NCBI GenBank assembly: GCA_020161615.1
Contig: JAIUPD010000019.1
Span: forward strand, 1 to 38,477
Reading direction: 5' to 3'
Source: Pseudomonadota bacterium
GTDB lineage: Bacteria > Pseudomonadota > Alphaproteobacteria > Rhodobacterales > Rhodobacteraceae
Length of the DNA stretch: 38,477 bases
This document shows, piece after piece, positions 1 to 6,253 of the stretch. Position 1 is the first letter of the stretch; every line of letters starts with the position of its first letter. The notes under the pieces were generated by a model. That model saw only the letters and a program-made list of their open reading frames with translations. It had not been told where the DNA came from and did not search any database. The position numbers and the translations under genes are program-made.

Positions 1-113
1 AAAGTCGCGTCACTGATCCCATGCTTGCGGCACAGTTCCTTCGCGCCAAGCCCGGCCTGATGCTCTTTCAGAATGCCAATGATCTGTTCTGCGCTGAAAC
101 GGCTTCTGTTCAT
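1..113 (-). CDS. IS3-family transposase OrfA, N-terminal part
   Basis: This is the beginning of the small helix-turn-helix subunit of an IS3-family transposase, which binds the element ends and normally frameshifts into OrfB, the DDE catalytic part. The visible 37 residues begin MNRSRFSAEQIIGILKEH and continue with a helix-turn-helix of the form GAKELCRKHGIS, typical of OrfA. Two ATG codons stand side by side (ends at 113 and 116). The GAGGAG Shine-Dalgarno just upstream fits the inner one better. The gene is cut by the window edge, so nothing can be said about whether the element is intact. Confidence 0.8.
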   Translation of the reverse strand, partial: MNRSRFSAEQIIGILKEHQAGLGAKELCRKHGISDAT

Positions 114-178
114 CATCTGTCTCCTCAGTTGGAGAACAGGCTAACCAAAATTTCAGGACATTTCAGGGGAGCAGGTCA
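1..178 (-). mobile_element. IS3-family insertion sequence, one end only
   Basis: The left edge of the window lies inside an insertion sequence that runs off the window. The visible part holds the 5' end of an OrfA-type transposase gene on the minus strand, preceded by about 60 bases ending in the terminal repeat. Read outward the element ends ...GGGGAGCAGGTCA at 178, so its tip read inward is TGACCTGCTCCCC, the TG...CA type of end found in IS3-family elements. The sequence beyond 178 reads directly as phage tail coding sequence, which places the insertion inside that gene. The target duplication cannot be confirmed because the other end is outside the window. Confidence 0.8.
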
Positions 179-688
179 CTCGATCTGACGGCCCCCGGCA
201 CGTTGGAAGGCGTCGAGGCTGCCTGTGCCGCGCGCGGCCCGAGCGGGTCACTCTGGCCGCTCGAGGTTCAGATCACCGACGCCCCGGGCGGGCGCTATCG
301 CCTGGACGCGGGCAACGGCGCCCCCCTTTGGCCCTCGGGCATCCTCTGGCTGGACTGGCGGCTGAGCCGCGGCGCGGTCACGGTCTATGCCGCCACCCTG
401 AGCATCCTGGTCCAGTCGCCCGAAGAAGCCGCCGAGGCCCGCCGCCGCGACACCGCTGCGGCCCCTGGCGCCGACCAGCGCCGGGTCTGGGCCGAGGGGG
501 GCGACCTGCTGGACGCGCTCTGCCGCCGCGAGCTCGGCTCCGAGCGCCCCGTGGCCGAGGTGCTGGCCCTGAACCCAGGCCTTGCTGCGCTGGGACTGAC
601 GCTCCCTGCCGGGCTGGGGGTGATCCTGCCTGCCCGTGCGGCGCCCTCGGTCGTCGTGCCGCAAATCCGGCTCTGGGGGGACCCATGA
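179..688 (+). pseudogene. phage tail protein with GpX/LysM-like C-terminus, 5' end removed by IS
   Basis: The reading frame is open from the IS edge to the stop at 688 (about 169 residues), with no credible start inside it. The C-terminal 65 residues (WAEGGDLLDALC ... NPGLAALGLTLPAG ... VILP) match the P2 GpX/phage tail protein X pattern, a small LysM-like baseplate or tail protein. The N-terminal 85 residues are a beta-rich segment with WPSG and LDWRLSRGG-like motifs, resembling the small protein encoded at 923-1216. No start codon separates the two halves, so they appear fused in this copy. The stop overlaps the next start as ATGA, the usual spacing in phage tail operons. The missing 5' end is explained by the adjacent insertion sequence. 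Confidence 0.6.
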
Positions 689-926
689 AGCCCCGGTTTC
701 GCCTGACCGCCAACGGCGCTGACGTCACCGCGCGTTTCGGGGATCGGCTGCTGTCGCTGACCGTGACCGATCAGGACGGCGACAAGGCCGACCGCCTGGG
801 CTGGTTAGGCCGGGCGGTCTGCCTGACGCCTGGGCCGGGGACTGGACCCTGACACGGGTCGTGCACGCGCTGACCACGGGAGGCCTTTCCACCGAATTCA
901 GCGCCAGGAAGGAGTTGAAACCATGA
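685..926 (+). pseudogene. phage late control D (tail hub) gene, internally deleted
   Basis: Gene D encodes the baseplate hub/late-control protein of P2- and Mu-like tails, normally well over 300 residues. Here the N-terminus is clear (MKPRFRLTANGADVTARF, then DRLLSLTVTDQDGDKAD). After about 40 residues the frame changes, and only the last 30 or so residues remain in another frame (AGDWTLTRVVHALTTGG ... to TGA at 924-926), which matches the family's C-terminal pattern. Both termini are kept while almost the whole middle is missing with a frameshift, so the gene cannot make a functional hub. The ATGA overlaps with both neighbours are preserved, showing that the deletion was internal. Confidence 0.65.
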
Positions 927-1216
927 GCATCACGATCCGCCGAAAACGGGGCGACACGTTCCGGCCGCGGTTCCTGAGGGACGGTGGGCTGGACGGCGTT
1001 TCCATCGCCGCGAGCCTGCGTTTCACGGGTGTTGAAGTGCCCCTTCAACCCGCCGTTCTGGATCCGGTCGAGGGCCTGTTCGAGCTGGTCTCTCCCGGCG
1101 ACACCGCCGCCTGGCCGACCGGGCGTGCCGCTCTCGACATCAAGTTCAGCCGCGCGGGTCAGATGGCGCGGACCGAGACCCTGTTTGTGCAGATGCTGGA
1201 GGCGATCACGCCATGA
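923..1216 (+). CDS. small phage tail-module protein
   Basis: The gene encodes 97 residues. Its start overlaps the stop of the D remnant by ATGA. The protein begins with a basic segment (RRKRGDTFRPRF), followed by alternating beta-like segments and a C-terminal LDIKFSRAGQ ... ETLFVQ pattern. This layout recalls small immunoglobulin-like baseplate accessory proteins of phage tail operons, and it resembles the N-terminal half of the truncated gene at 179-688. The family assignment is inferred from position and general pattern, not from a diagnostic motif. The frame is intact, but its neighbours are decayed, so expression is doubtful. Confidence 0.5.
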   Translation: MSITIRRKRGDTFRPRFLRDGGLDGVSIAASLRFTGVEVPLQPAVLDPVEGLFELVSPGDTAAWPTGRAALDIKFSRAGQMARTETLFVQMLEAITP

Positions 1217-1320
1217 CCACGACAATGACCGATCTGCGGGATGGCCGCGTCTATGTCTTCAACGAGGCCCTGCCCGGCCGCGATGCCTACGAAGACGCGC
1301 TCGCCCTCCACGAACCGTGA
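1213..1320 (+). CDS. short ORF, probable 5' remnant of a phage tail gene
   Basis: This ORF of 35 residues starts MTTTMTDLRDGRVYVFNE and is linked to the previous gene by another ATGA overlap, as expected for the next gene of a phage tail operon. It ends soon after at a TGA. Directly beyond, a different frame (about 1319-1402) stays open and reads like the end of a helical protein (QGERSLLRAELKNMELLDLE, then stop). This suggests that the two pieces may be the start and end of separate genes joined by a deletion. No function is assigned. Confidence 0.35.
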   Translation: MTTTMTDLRDGRVYVFNEALPGRDAYEDALALHEP

Positions 1321-1419
1321 ATTCGCCACTCAGGGCGAGCGATCACTGCTTCGTGCCGAGCTTAAAAATATGGAACTGCTAGACTTAGAGGCGAGCAAAT
1401 AGGCTCTGGAGTGACAGTG

Positions 1420-1746
1420 ATGAATTCCTATCTTTCGGCATTTGTCGCGAGCGTCTTCTTCTTGCTCAACGCCGGGGCCTCAGCACAAACGACACATATC
1501 AACCCCCGCGGCGAAGCAGGTGACTCCGGGTATATCGTGGGCTGCATGATCAGTGCTTGGATATTCAAAGTACCAGCTTGCGGTGAGTTCCCGTGGGCAA
1601 GACAACCTTCTGATACCAACAGTTTCATACTCCCTCCCGGTGGTGGGGTCCTAGCGCCGCAAGGCGGTGGCGGCGCCCCTGGCGACCGAGGATTCTTCGG
1701 TTGGCTGGAAGACATCTGCAATCAAGTTCCCTGCGAAGACCGATAG
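1420..1746 (+). CDS. small secreted protein of unknown function
   Basis: The gene encodes 108 residues. The ATG at 1420 is preferred over the GTG at 1411 because GGAG lies 10 bases upstream of it. The N-terminus is a clear Sec signal peptide (hydrophobic core SAFVASVFFLLNAG, cleavage expected after ASA, near residue 22). The mature part is short, with four cysteines (two around residues 43-55 and two in the C-terminal CNQVPCEDR) that could form two disulfides. Its middle is glycine/proline-rich (PPGGGVLAPQGGGGAPG). I recognise no family. It lies at the start of a less GC-rich stretch following decayed phage genes, so it may be a phage-borne or island cargo gene. Confidence 0.5.
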   Translation: MNSYLSAFVASVFFLLNAGASAQTTHINPRGEAGDSGYIVGCMISAWIFKVPACGEFPWARQPSDTNSFILPPGGGVLAPQGGGGAPGDRGFFGWLEDICNQVPCEDR

Positions 1747-1888
1747 CTATCGCGCGCGCGGCTCGAAGGGTATGCCTTTAGTGAGCCACTATGGGCTCGA
1801 GACGGCTTGAAAAGAGCAGTTTTCGAGGACTTCAAATCCGGCCGGGTGCCGCCATCTGTCCAGTGCCAAGCGGATAGGAGCGGCACCC

Positions 1889-2074
1889 ATGGCCTTCGTG
1901 AAAGCCACCCCCCGACAGGCCTGCAAGATCACTGAGGCCTTCGACGCCCGCTGGATCTGGCCGCGCGCGAACTCGACCGTCAAAGAGGCGCGCGACCAGG
2001 ACAATTGCACGATCGCCTATCAGGACCAGGACGGGTGGTTTGTGCATTCGTCGCTCGCGGGGTTGAAGGTCTAG
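1889..2074 (+). CDS. hypothetical protein, 61 residues
   Basis: This short ORF has a good Shine-Dalgarno (TAGGAG) about 10 bases before the ATG. The protein is hydrophilic, without a signal peptide or membrane segment. It contains a tryptophan pair (RWIW) and an acidic/glutamine segment (DQDNCTIAYQDQDGWF) that would fit a small beta-sheet fold. No family is recognised. It lies between a small secreted protein and the CoiA-like gene, all on the same strand but with gaps over 100 bases, so an operon is not evident. The ribosome site is the main argument that it is real. Confidence 0.4.
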   Translation: MAFVKATPRQACKITEAFDARWIWPRANSTVKEARDQDNCTIAYQDQDGWFVHSSLAGLKV

Positions 2075-2207
2075 CCAAGGCAAAGCCCAACTGTGACCTG
2101 GATGGACTTGGGTTCTCCGTTCTGCTCAGAAGCTAGAGCCACTGGCAAACCCGGCGCAGTTCAGTAAGCTTAGCGACCAGCAATCTTATCAAAGGCCGGG
2201 TACCCAC

Positions 2208-2933
2208 GTGCTAACTGCTAATGTGAATGGAAGTCGGAGTCGCCCCATCCCTGGCGTGCTTGGTGAATGTCCCTTCTGTGGCTCGGAAATGGTGGCTCGC
2301 TGTGGTGAGGTCCGCGTCCACCATTGGTCTCACAAGGCTAAATTGAACTGTGACGTGTGGTGGGAACCCGAAACCGACTGGCATCGGAAATGGAAGGATG
2401 AGTTTCCGATCCGATGGCAGGAGTACATTTTTAAAGATCAGACCACTGGCGAGCGTCACATCGCGGACGTCCATACCCTCGCCGGGCTTACGGTAGAATT
2501 TCAGCACTCACGCTTGGAGCCAATGGAGCGCAGAGCGAGAGAGGGTTTCTACAAGAACATGATCTGGATTGTCGATGGTTCCAGGCTGGAGGGAGACAGA
2601 AAGAAGATAGACGGCTGGCAGAATAGAATATCTGCACTCATTCAGAACAGGGAACCAACCGGCCTTTACTTTCTGGCTGACGCGGAAAGCACATTTCCGT
2701 CAAGCTGGTTGGACAGCTCCATGCCGGTGTGCTTCGACTATCGAGGGCCAAATTCCGACCCTAGTAGCTCTCCCGACACGGTATTTCTATTGTACCCTGG
2801 CGAAGTTCATGGGAGGCGGTTGCTTGAACCGCTTACCCGCGATGGCATCATTAGAGCGATCTTGACCGAGAAAGTAAGTCTTCAAGCGATACACAATGTT
2901 ATCCGCAAAGTGAGAAATCTGCGGCTTCGGTAA
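2208..2933 (+). CDS. competence CoiA-like protein (zinc-finger plus PD-(D/E)XK-like nuclease)
   Basis: The protein has 241 residues. A Cys/His cluster (C21-x2-C24, H39, H42, C48) opens it, as in CoiA-like proteins, where such clusters are thought to bind zinc. A PD-(D/E)XK-type core follows: E54 with H58, then ERHIAD (D87), a beta-hairpin, and VEFQHS (E97, Q99), then a helix and a strand IWIVDG. CoiA promotes recombination during transformation in Gram-positive bacteria. Members in alphaproteobacteria are uncharacterised. The start is the GTG at 2208; the ribosome site is weak and a slightly later start is possible. The region is less GC-rich than the flanking core genome. The next gene, 141 bases downstream, has the same layout, which suggests a functional pair. 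The nuclease role is inferred. Confidence 0.65.
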   Translation: MLTANVNGSRSRPIPGVLGECPFCGSEMVARCGEVRVHHWSHKAKLNCDVWWEPETDWHRKWKDEFPIRWQEYIFKDQTTGERHIADVHTLAGLTVEFQHSRLEPMERRAREGFYKNMIWIVDGSRLEGDRKKIDGWQNRISALIQNREPTGLYFLADAESTFPSSWLDSSMPVCFDYRGPNSDPSSSPDTVFLLYPGEVHGRRLLEPLTRDGIIRAILTEKVSLQAIHNVIRKVRNLRLR

Positions 2934-3074
2934 AGCTCCAGCTGAGGCATGTTCGCCTGCGAGGGCGCCCCCACCCCGGCACGACCCCCTAAGCTCTCAC
3001 ACACGCCCCCGCCTTTATCTCCTGACACTTAAGCGTCCGTTGACCGACTCGGCAAGGCATGCTGGTGTTCCCCA

Positions 3075-4325
3075 ATGAGAAATAAGCCTGAAATACGCAC
3101 CCTAAAGCAAGCCATTCGCCTGAGCGATTGTCGCTCCGTCTCCAGCGACGAATTGTTGGCGATGAACTTGGACGAGTATCATGCGCTCAGGCGTAGGGCT
3201 ACTGTGGATTGGGCGAAGCGCGTTCCGACTTTCGCATGCGAGAAGTGCGGGCACCCGGTGTATGCGCCACTGGTGCCGAGAACCAAGCGACCGCAATGGA
3301 AGCACCGCAGCGGTGCGCCTGTCGATTGCCCCTGGTGGACGGGCGATCCGAGTTCAGTCGACGCAGTCAGCGCCCGGCAGTTTCAAGGGGCTCAGGAAAG
3401 CCCTCTTCACGCTAAGATAAAGTCCATTGTCGCAGAATGCCTTCGCGGCGACCCGCTGACATCTGAGGGAAGCGTCGTTGTCGACGAATACCTTTTGGGT
3501 GAAGATGGAAGACGGCGGCCTGACGTTAGAGCCGACCATGGCGGCCGCCCGCTCGCCTTTGAAATCCAGCTTGCGACGACACAGTTGCCGATCATCGTCG
3601 CGCGAGAGGAATTCTACAATTCGGTCGGCAGGCACCTGATCTGGGTGACATGGAACTTCGAGCCTGAAGAGCCCAGCCGACTCAGAGCGACGCTGCAGGA
3701 CATCTTCGTTTCGCACCAGCGGAACATTTTCTCGTTGGACCCCGGGGTTGTGGCAAGAAGCCTTTCCGAGCGGTGCTTCTATTTGCGAGCGTTCTGGGAG
3801 CACAGCGCGGGATGGCAATCGAAGGAGGTTCTTCTCCAGGACCTCACTTGGCCGCCCAATGGCCTGCCCTTCGCTGTGGCGCGCGCTCCCGCATGGCATG
3901 TTGATTTCCTGCGCCGCTGGCGATCAGCCTCGCCCTTGGACGGCATGTCAAACCGGGATCGGCAGTCATTGCTGGCTGAGCTCATAGATCACATTGAGAT
4001 AGAGGAGGCCGATGTTCAGTTGTTGGTGACCTACGAAATTCCCGCTGTAATAAATGCGGTTCTTTCCCTTGTCGATGGGACGCCCGTTGGATCAAGACAG
4101 AGAAACAACGCTGAGGTGGTGAACACTTTCCTCAGGCCGGAACTACGCAGACGGTATGCCAGACTGCTGCGGCACTTTGTGCTGGCTCTTCCTGATCAGC
4201 GGCTCATGGAGCGCCCCTCTGTACGCGATGCATTCAAGTTGGCACTTCAGATGCAGCAGGTCGGTCGGACCCACCTTGCGGGGCATGTGGTTCTGACCTT
4301 GTTCCCGGAGTGCTTTCCTGACTAG
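3075..4325 (+). CDS. DUF6035-like protein (Cys/His cluster plus predicted nuclease core)
   Basis: The protein has 416 residues. A probable zinc site (C55-x2-C58, H77, C85) is followed by a restriction-endonuclease-like core: E108 and H112 in a helix, RRRPDV with D150, and FEIQLA with E163 and Q165, then a strand LIWVTW. This arrangement matches the DUF6035/CoiA-like nuclease superfamily, in which the D-(E)xQ residues are expected to bind metal. The C-terminal half (residues about 200-416) is largely helical and unrecognised; it could contact a partner or nucleic acid. It repeats the architecture of the gene just upstream but is much longer and clearly diverged. No Shine-Dalgarno of note precedes the ATG. 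It is the last gene of the accessory region. The family match is good; the function is unknown. Confidence 0.6.
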   Translation: MRNKPEIRTLKQAIRLSDCRSVSSDELLAMNLDEYHALRRRATVDWAKRVPTFACEKCGHPVYAPLVPRTKRPQWKHRSGAPVDCPWWTGDPSSVDAVSARQFQGAQESPLHAKIKSIVAECLRGDPLTSEGSVVVDEYLLGEDGRRRPDVRADHGGRPLAFEIQLATTQLPIIVAREEFYNSVGRHLIWVTWNFEPEEPSRLRATLQDIFVSHQRNIFSLDPGVVARSLSERCFYLRAFWEHSAGWQSKEVLLQDLTWPPNGLPFAVARAPAWHVDFLRRWRSASPLDGMSNRDRQSLLAELIDHIEIEEADVQLLVTYEIPAVINAVLSLVDGTPVGSRQRNNAEVVNTFLRPELRRRYARLLRHFVLALPDQRLMERPSVRDAFKLALQMQQVGRTHLAGHVVLTLFPECFPD

Positions 4326-4765
4326 GCGCAGCCTCTCGCCGTCAGTCGCGATAGCACTGACATGCTGCAACTTTCCCTGTCAAACTCTGCAAGAATTCGT
4401 GGCGCGCTACAGGGATGACAGCGAGGGACTCCATCGGTGCCTTAAAGGCTGCTTTAACGGGTTTTCAACAGCGCGAAGCCGGGTGCGAGCGGCTTGGAAG
4501 ATGCACGCTGCCGCGCAGGTTTGGCCAAGGCCGTGCATGGTCGTTGTAAGCCGTTGAAATATTCCGATCGCGGCACTGCCGCGCGGGATGTGGCGAAAAG
4601 GACCTTCCCCTGTCCGGGCGATCATGCGCCCTCGGCTCGCTCCCCAGGTCGGGGTTGGACGCAGGACCGGCTGCCACCGCCGGCCCGAAAGGCCACCCCC
4701 CGCCCGGGCGATTGCGCAGGTCGGGCGGGGATTGTATGGCAAGGAGAGCTTACGAGGAGATTGGC
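4326..4765. other. gene-free stretch between the accessory region and fabD
   Basis: These 440 bases hold no convincing gene. They contain the transition from the less GC-rich island to the GC-rich core. A perfect palindrome TTAAAG-GCTG-CTTTAA lies at 4442-4457. Two related GC-rich segments sharing CGGGCGAT and CAGGTCGGG lie near 4615-4650 and 4705-4735. The GAGGAG ribosome site for fabD is at 4754-4759. I see no tRNA that could mark an integration site. A promoter for fabD presumably lies here, but no convincing -35/-10 pair was picked out. Confidence 0.5.
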
Positions 4766-5695
4766 ATGAGCCGCGCATTCGTCTTCCCCGGGCAAGGGGC
4801 GCAAACCATTGGCATGGGGCGCGATCTGGCCGCCGCCTATCCGGCCGCGAAAGCCGTCTTCGACGAGGTCGATGCGGCCTTGGGCGATACCCTCTCCGCG
4901 CTGATCTGGGAGGGCGATATCGCCGAGCTGACGCTGACCGCCAATGCCCAGCCGGCGCTGATGGCCACCTCGCTGGCGGCGATGCGCGCGCTCGAGGCCG
5001 AAGGATTCGCCCTGACCGATGCGGCCTTCGTGGCCGGGCATTCGCTGGGCGAATACTCGGCCCTGGCCGCGGCGGGGGCGCTGAGCGTCGCCGATACCGC
5101 GCGGCTTCTGCGTATCCGCGGGCGGGCCATGCAATCGGCGGTGCCGGTGGGCGTCGGCGCCATGGCCGCGCTCCTCGGTCTCGACTTCGCCACCGCCACC
5201 GAGGTCGCGGCAGAGGCCGCCCAGGGCGAGGTCTGCCAGGCCGCCAACGATAACGACCCGGCGCAGGTGGTGGTCTCGGGGCATAAGACGGCGGTCGAGC
5301 GCGCGGTCGAACTCGCCAAGGCACGGGGCGCCAAGCGGGCGGTGATGCTGCCGGTTTCCGCCCCCTTCCATTGCGCCCTGATGCAGCCGGCAGCCGAGGC
5401 CATGGCCGAGGCGCTGGCGGGTGTCAGCATCGCCGCGCCGCGCGTGCCGGTGGTGGCCAATGTCCGCGCGGCTGGGGTCAGCGATCCCGAAACCATCCGC
5501 CAGCTGCTGGTCGAACAGGTGACGGGCTCGGTCCGCTGGCGCGAGTCGGTGACCTGGATGGTCGAACAGGGCGTGCGCGAGTTCTGGGAGATCGGCGCGG
5601 GCAAGGCGCTGTCCGGCATGATCCGCCGCATCGACCGCGAGGCCGATTGCAGGGCGGTCGGCACACCGGCCGATATCGCCGCGCTGAAGGGCTGA
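4766..5695 (+). CDS. fabD: malonyl-CoA:ACP transacylase
   Basis: FabD transfers malonyl groups from CoA to acyl carrier protein and so supplies the extender unit for fatty acid synthesis in the cytoplasm. The 309 residues match the usual length. The N-terminus reads FVFPGQGAQTIGMG, the nucleophile serine is S93 in GHSLGEY, and the conserved PVSAPFHC carries the catalytic histidine. The ATG at 4766 follows a GAGGAG; longer upstream frames lack support. In many relatives fabD is followed by fabG and acpP. Here it is followed by its terminator, a dispersed repeat and a sugar phosphorylase, and it is preceded by an island. It therefore stands alone, and a rearrangement or second copy is possible. 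Confidence 0.95.
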   Translation: MSRAFVFPGQGAQTIGMGRDLAAAYPAAKAVFDEVDAALGDTLSALIWEGDIAELTLTANAQPALMATSLAAMRALEAEGFALTDAAFVAGHSLGEYSALAAAGALSVADTARLLRIRGRAMQSAVPVGVGAMAALLGLDFATATEVAAEAAQGEVCQAANDNDPAQVVVSGHKTAVERAVELAKARGAKRAVMLPVSAPFHCALMQPAAEAMAEALAGVSIAAPRVPVVANVRAAGVSDPETIRQLLVEQVTGSVRWRESVTWMVEQGVREFWEIGAGKALSGMIRRIDREADCRAVGTPADIAALKG

Positions 5696-5796
5696 GGGCT
5701 TCGCCCTCGCCCGCGGCTGCATCGGGCGACCAAGGGCAGGGGCCGCCGCAAGAGGCCGCAAAGAGCCGGGGGCTACCGCCCCCCGCGCCCCCGGCT

Positions 5797-5827
5797 TCAA
5801 GGAGGGTTTTCGACCCTCCTTGAAAAT
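5797..5827 (+). terminator. strong hairpin after fabD
   Basis: A perfect 12-bp stem (TTCAAGGAGGGT at 5797-5808, its complement at 5814-5825) closes a 5-base loop about 100 bases after the fabD stop. It is followed by AA and a GC-rich tract rather than a T run, so it may act as a Rho-independent terminator of modest strength or as an RNA-stabilising hairpin. Confidence 0.5.
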
Positions 5828-6022
5828 CCTCCCGAGGATAGTTGAAGAACGAAGATGAGAAAGGGCGCCCGCCTGTCGGCACGCTCCGCCCTTCCCCTCA
5901 CTTTGCCAAAAATACGCCGGGGGGTCCGGGGGGCTGGTCCCCCGGGGCCAACCCGAGCGCCGACCTCTCCGCGGCGGGAGGCGCGCGGGGTGGGCGGGTG
6001 GGAGCGTGCCTCCCGCCGCCCT
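5828..6022 (+). repeat. dispersed GC-rich intergenic repeat, copy A
   Basis: This copy has the core of about 190 bases shared with two other places in the window. It starts at CTCCCGAGGATAGTTGAAGA and runs through CACTTTGCCAAAAATACGCC, a G6/C5-C6 hairpin (CCGGGGGGCTGG...CCCCCGG) and CTCTCCGCGGCGGGAGGCG to GGGAGCGTGCCTCCCGCC. It fills most of the space between fabD and the phosphorylase promoter. It lacks the further 200 bases found to the left in copies B and C. Confidence 0.75.
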
Positions 6023-6111
6023 GGGCCATGCGCCGGGCGCCCCCGGATCGGGCAGCGGCGCCCAGGGAACGGGCAGGGCCAGGGTGGCGGCCGCCGCGCA
6101 GGCCCAGCGGC

Positions 6112-6139
6112 TTGTCCTTTGGCCCTTGGGCGATACACT
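6112..6139 (+). promoter_or_regulatory. candidate sigma-70 type promoter for the GH13 phosphorylase
   Basis: TTGTCC (6112-6117) and TACACT (6134-6139) are separated by 16 bases, a fair fit to a housekeeping promoter. Transcription would begin near 6146, just before the out-of-frame ATG at 6162 and about 110 bases before the first in-frame ATG at 6254. The call is by eye only. Confidence 0.35.
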
Positions 6140-6253
6140 GCCCCCAACGCCCCCAGCCGCGATGAGGACCCCATCCCCGATCCCGCCACCACCCGCAGCC
6201 TGCGCAGCCGCCTGCATGCGCTCCTTGCCCGGATCTATCCCGAGCGCGATGCG

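Noticed and set aside
1-4330. A complete prophage.
   Set aside because: Only a few tail-module remnants are present; no capsid, terminase, integrase or lysis gene is visible in the window.
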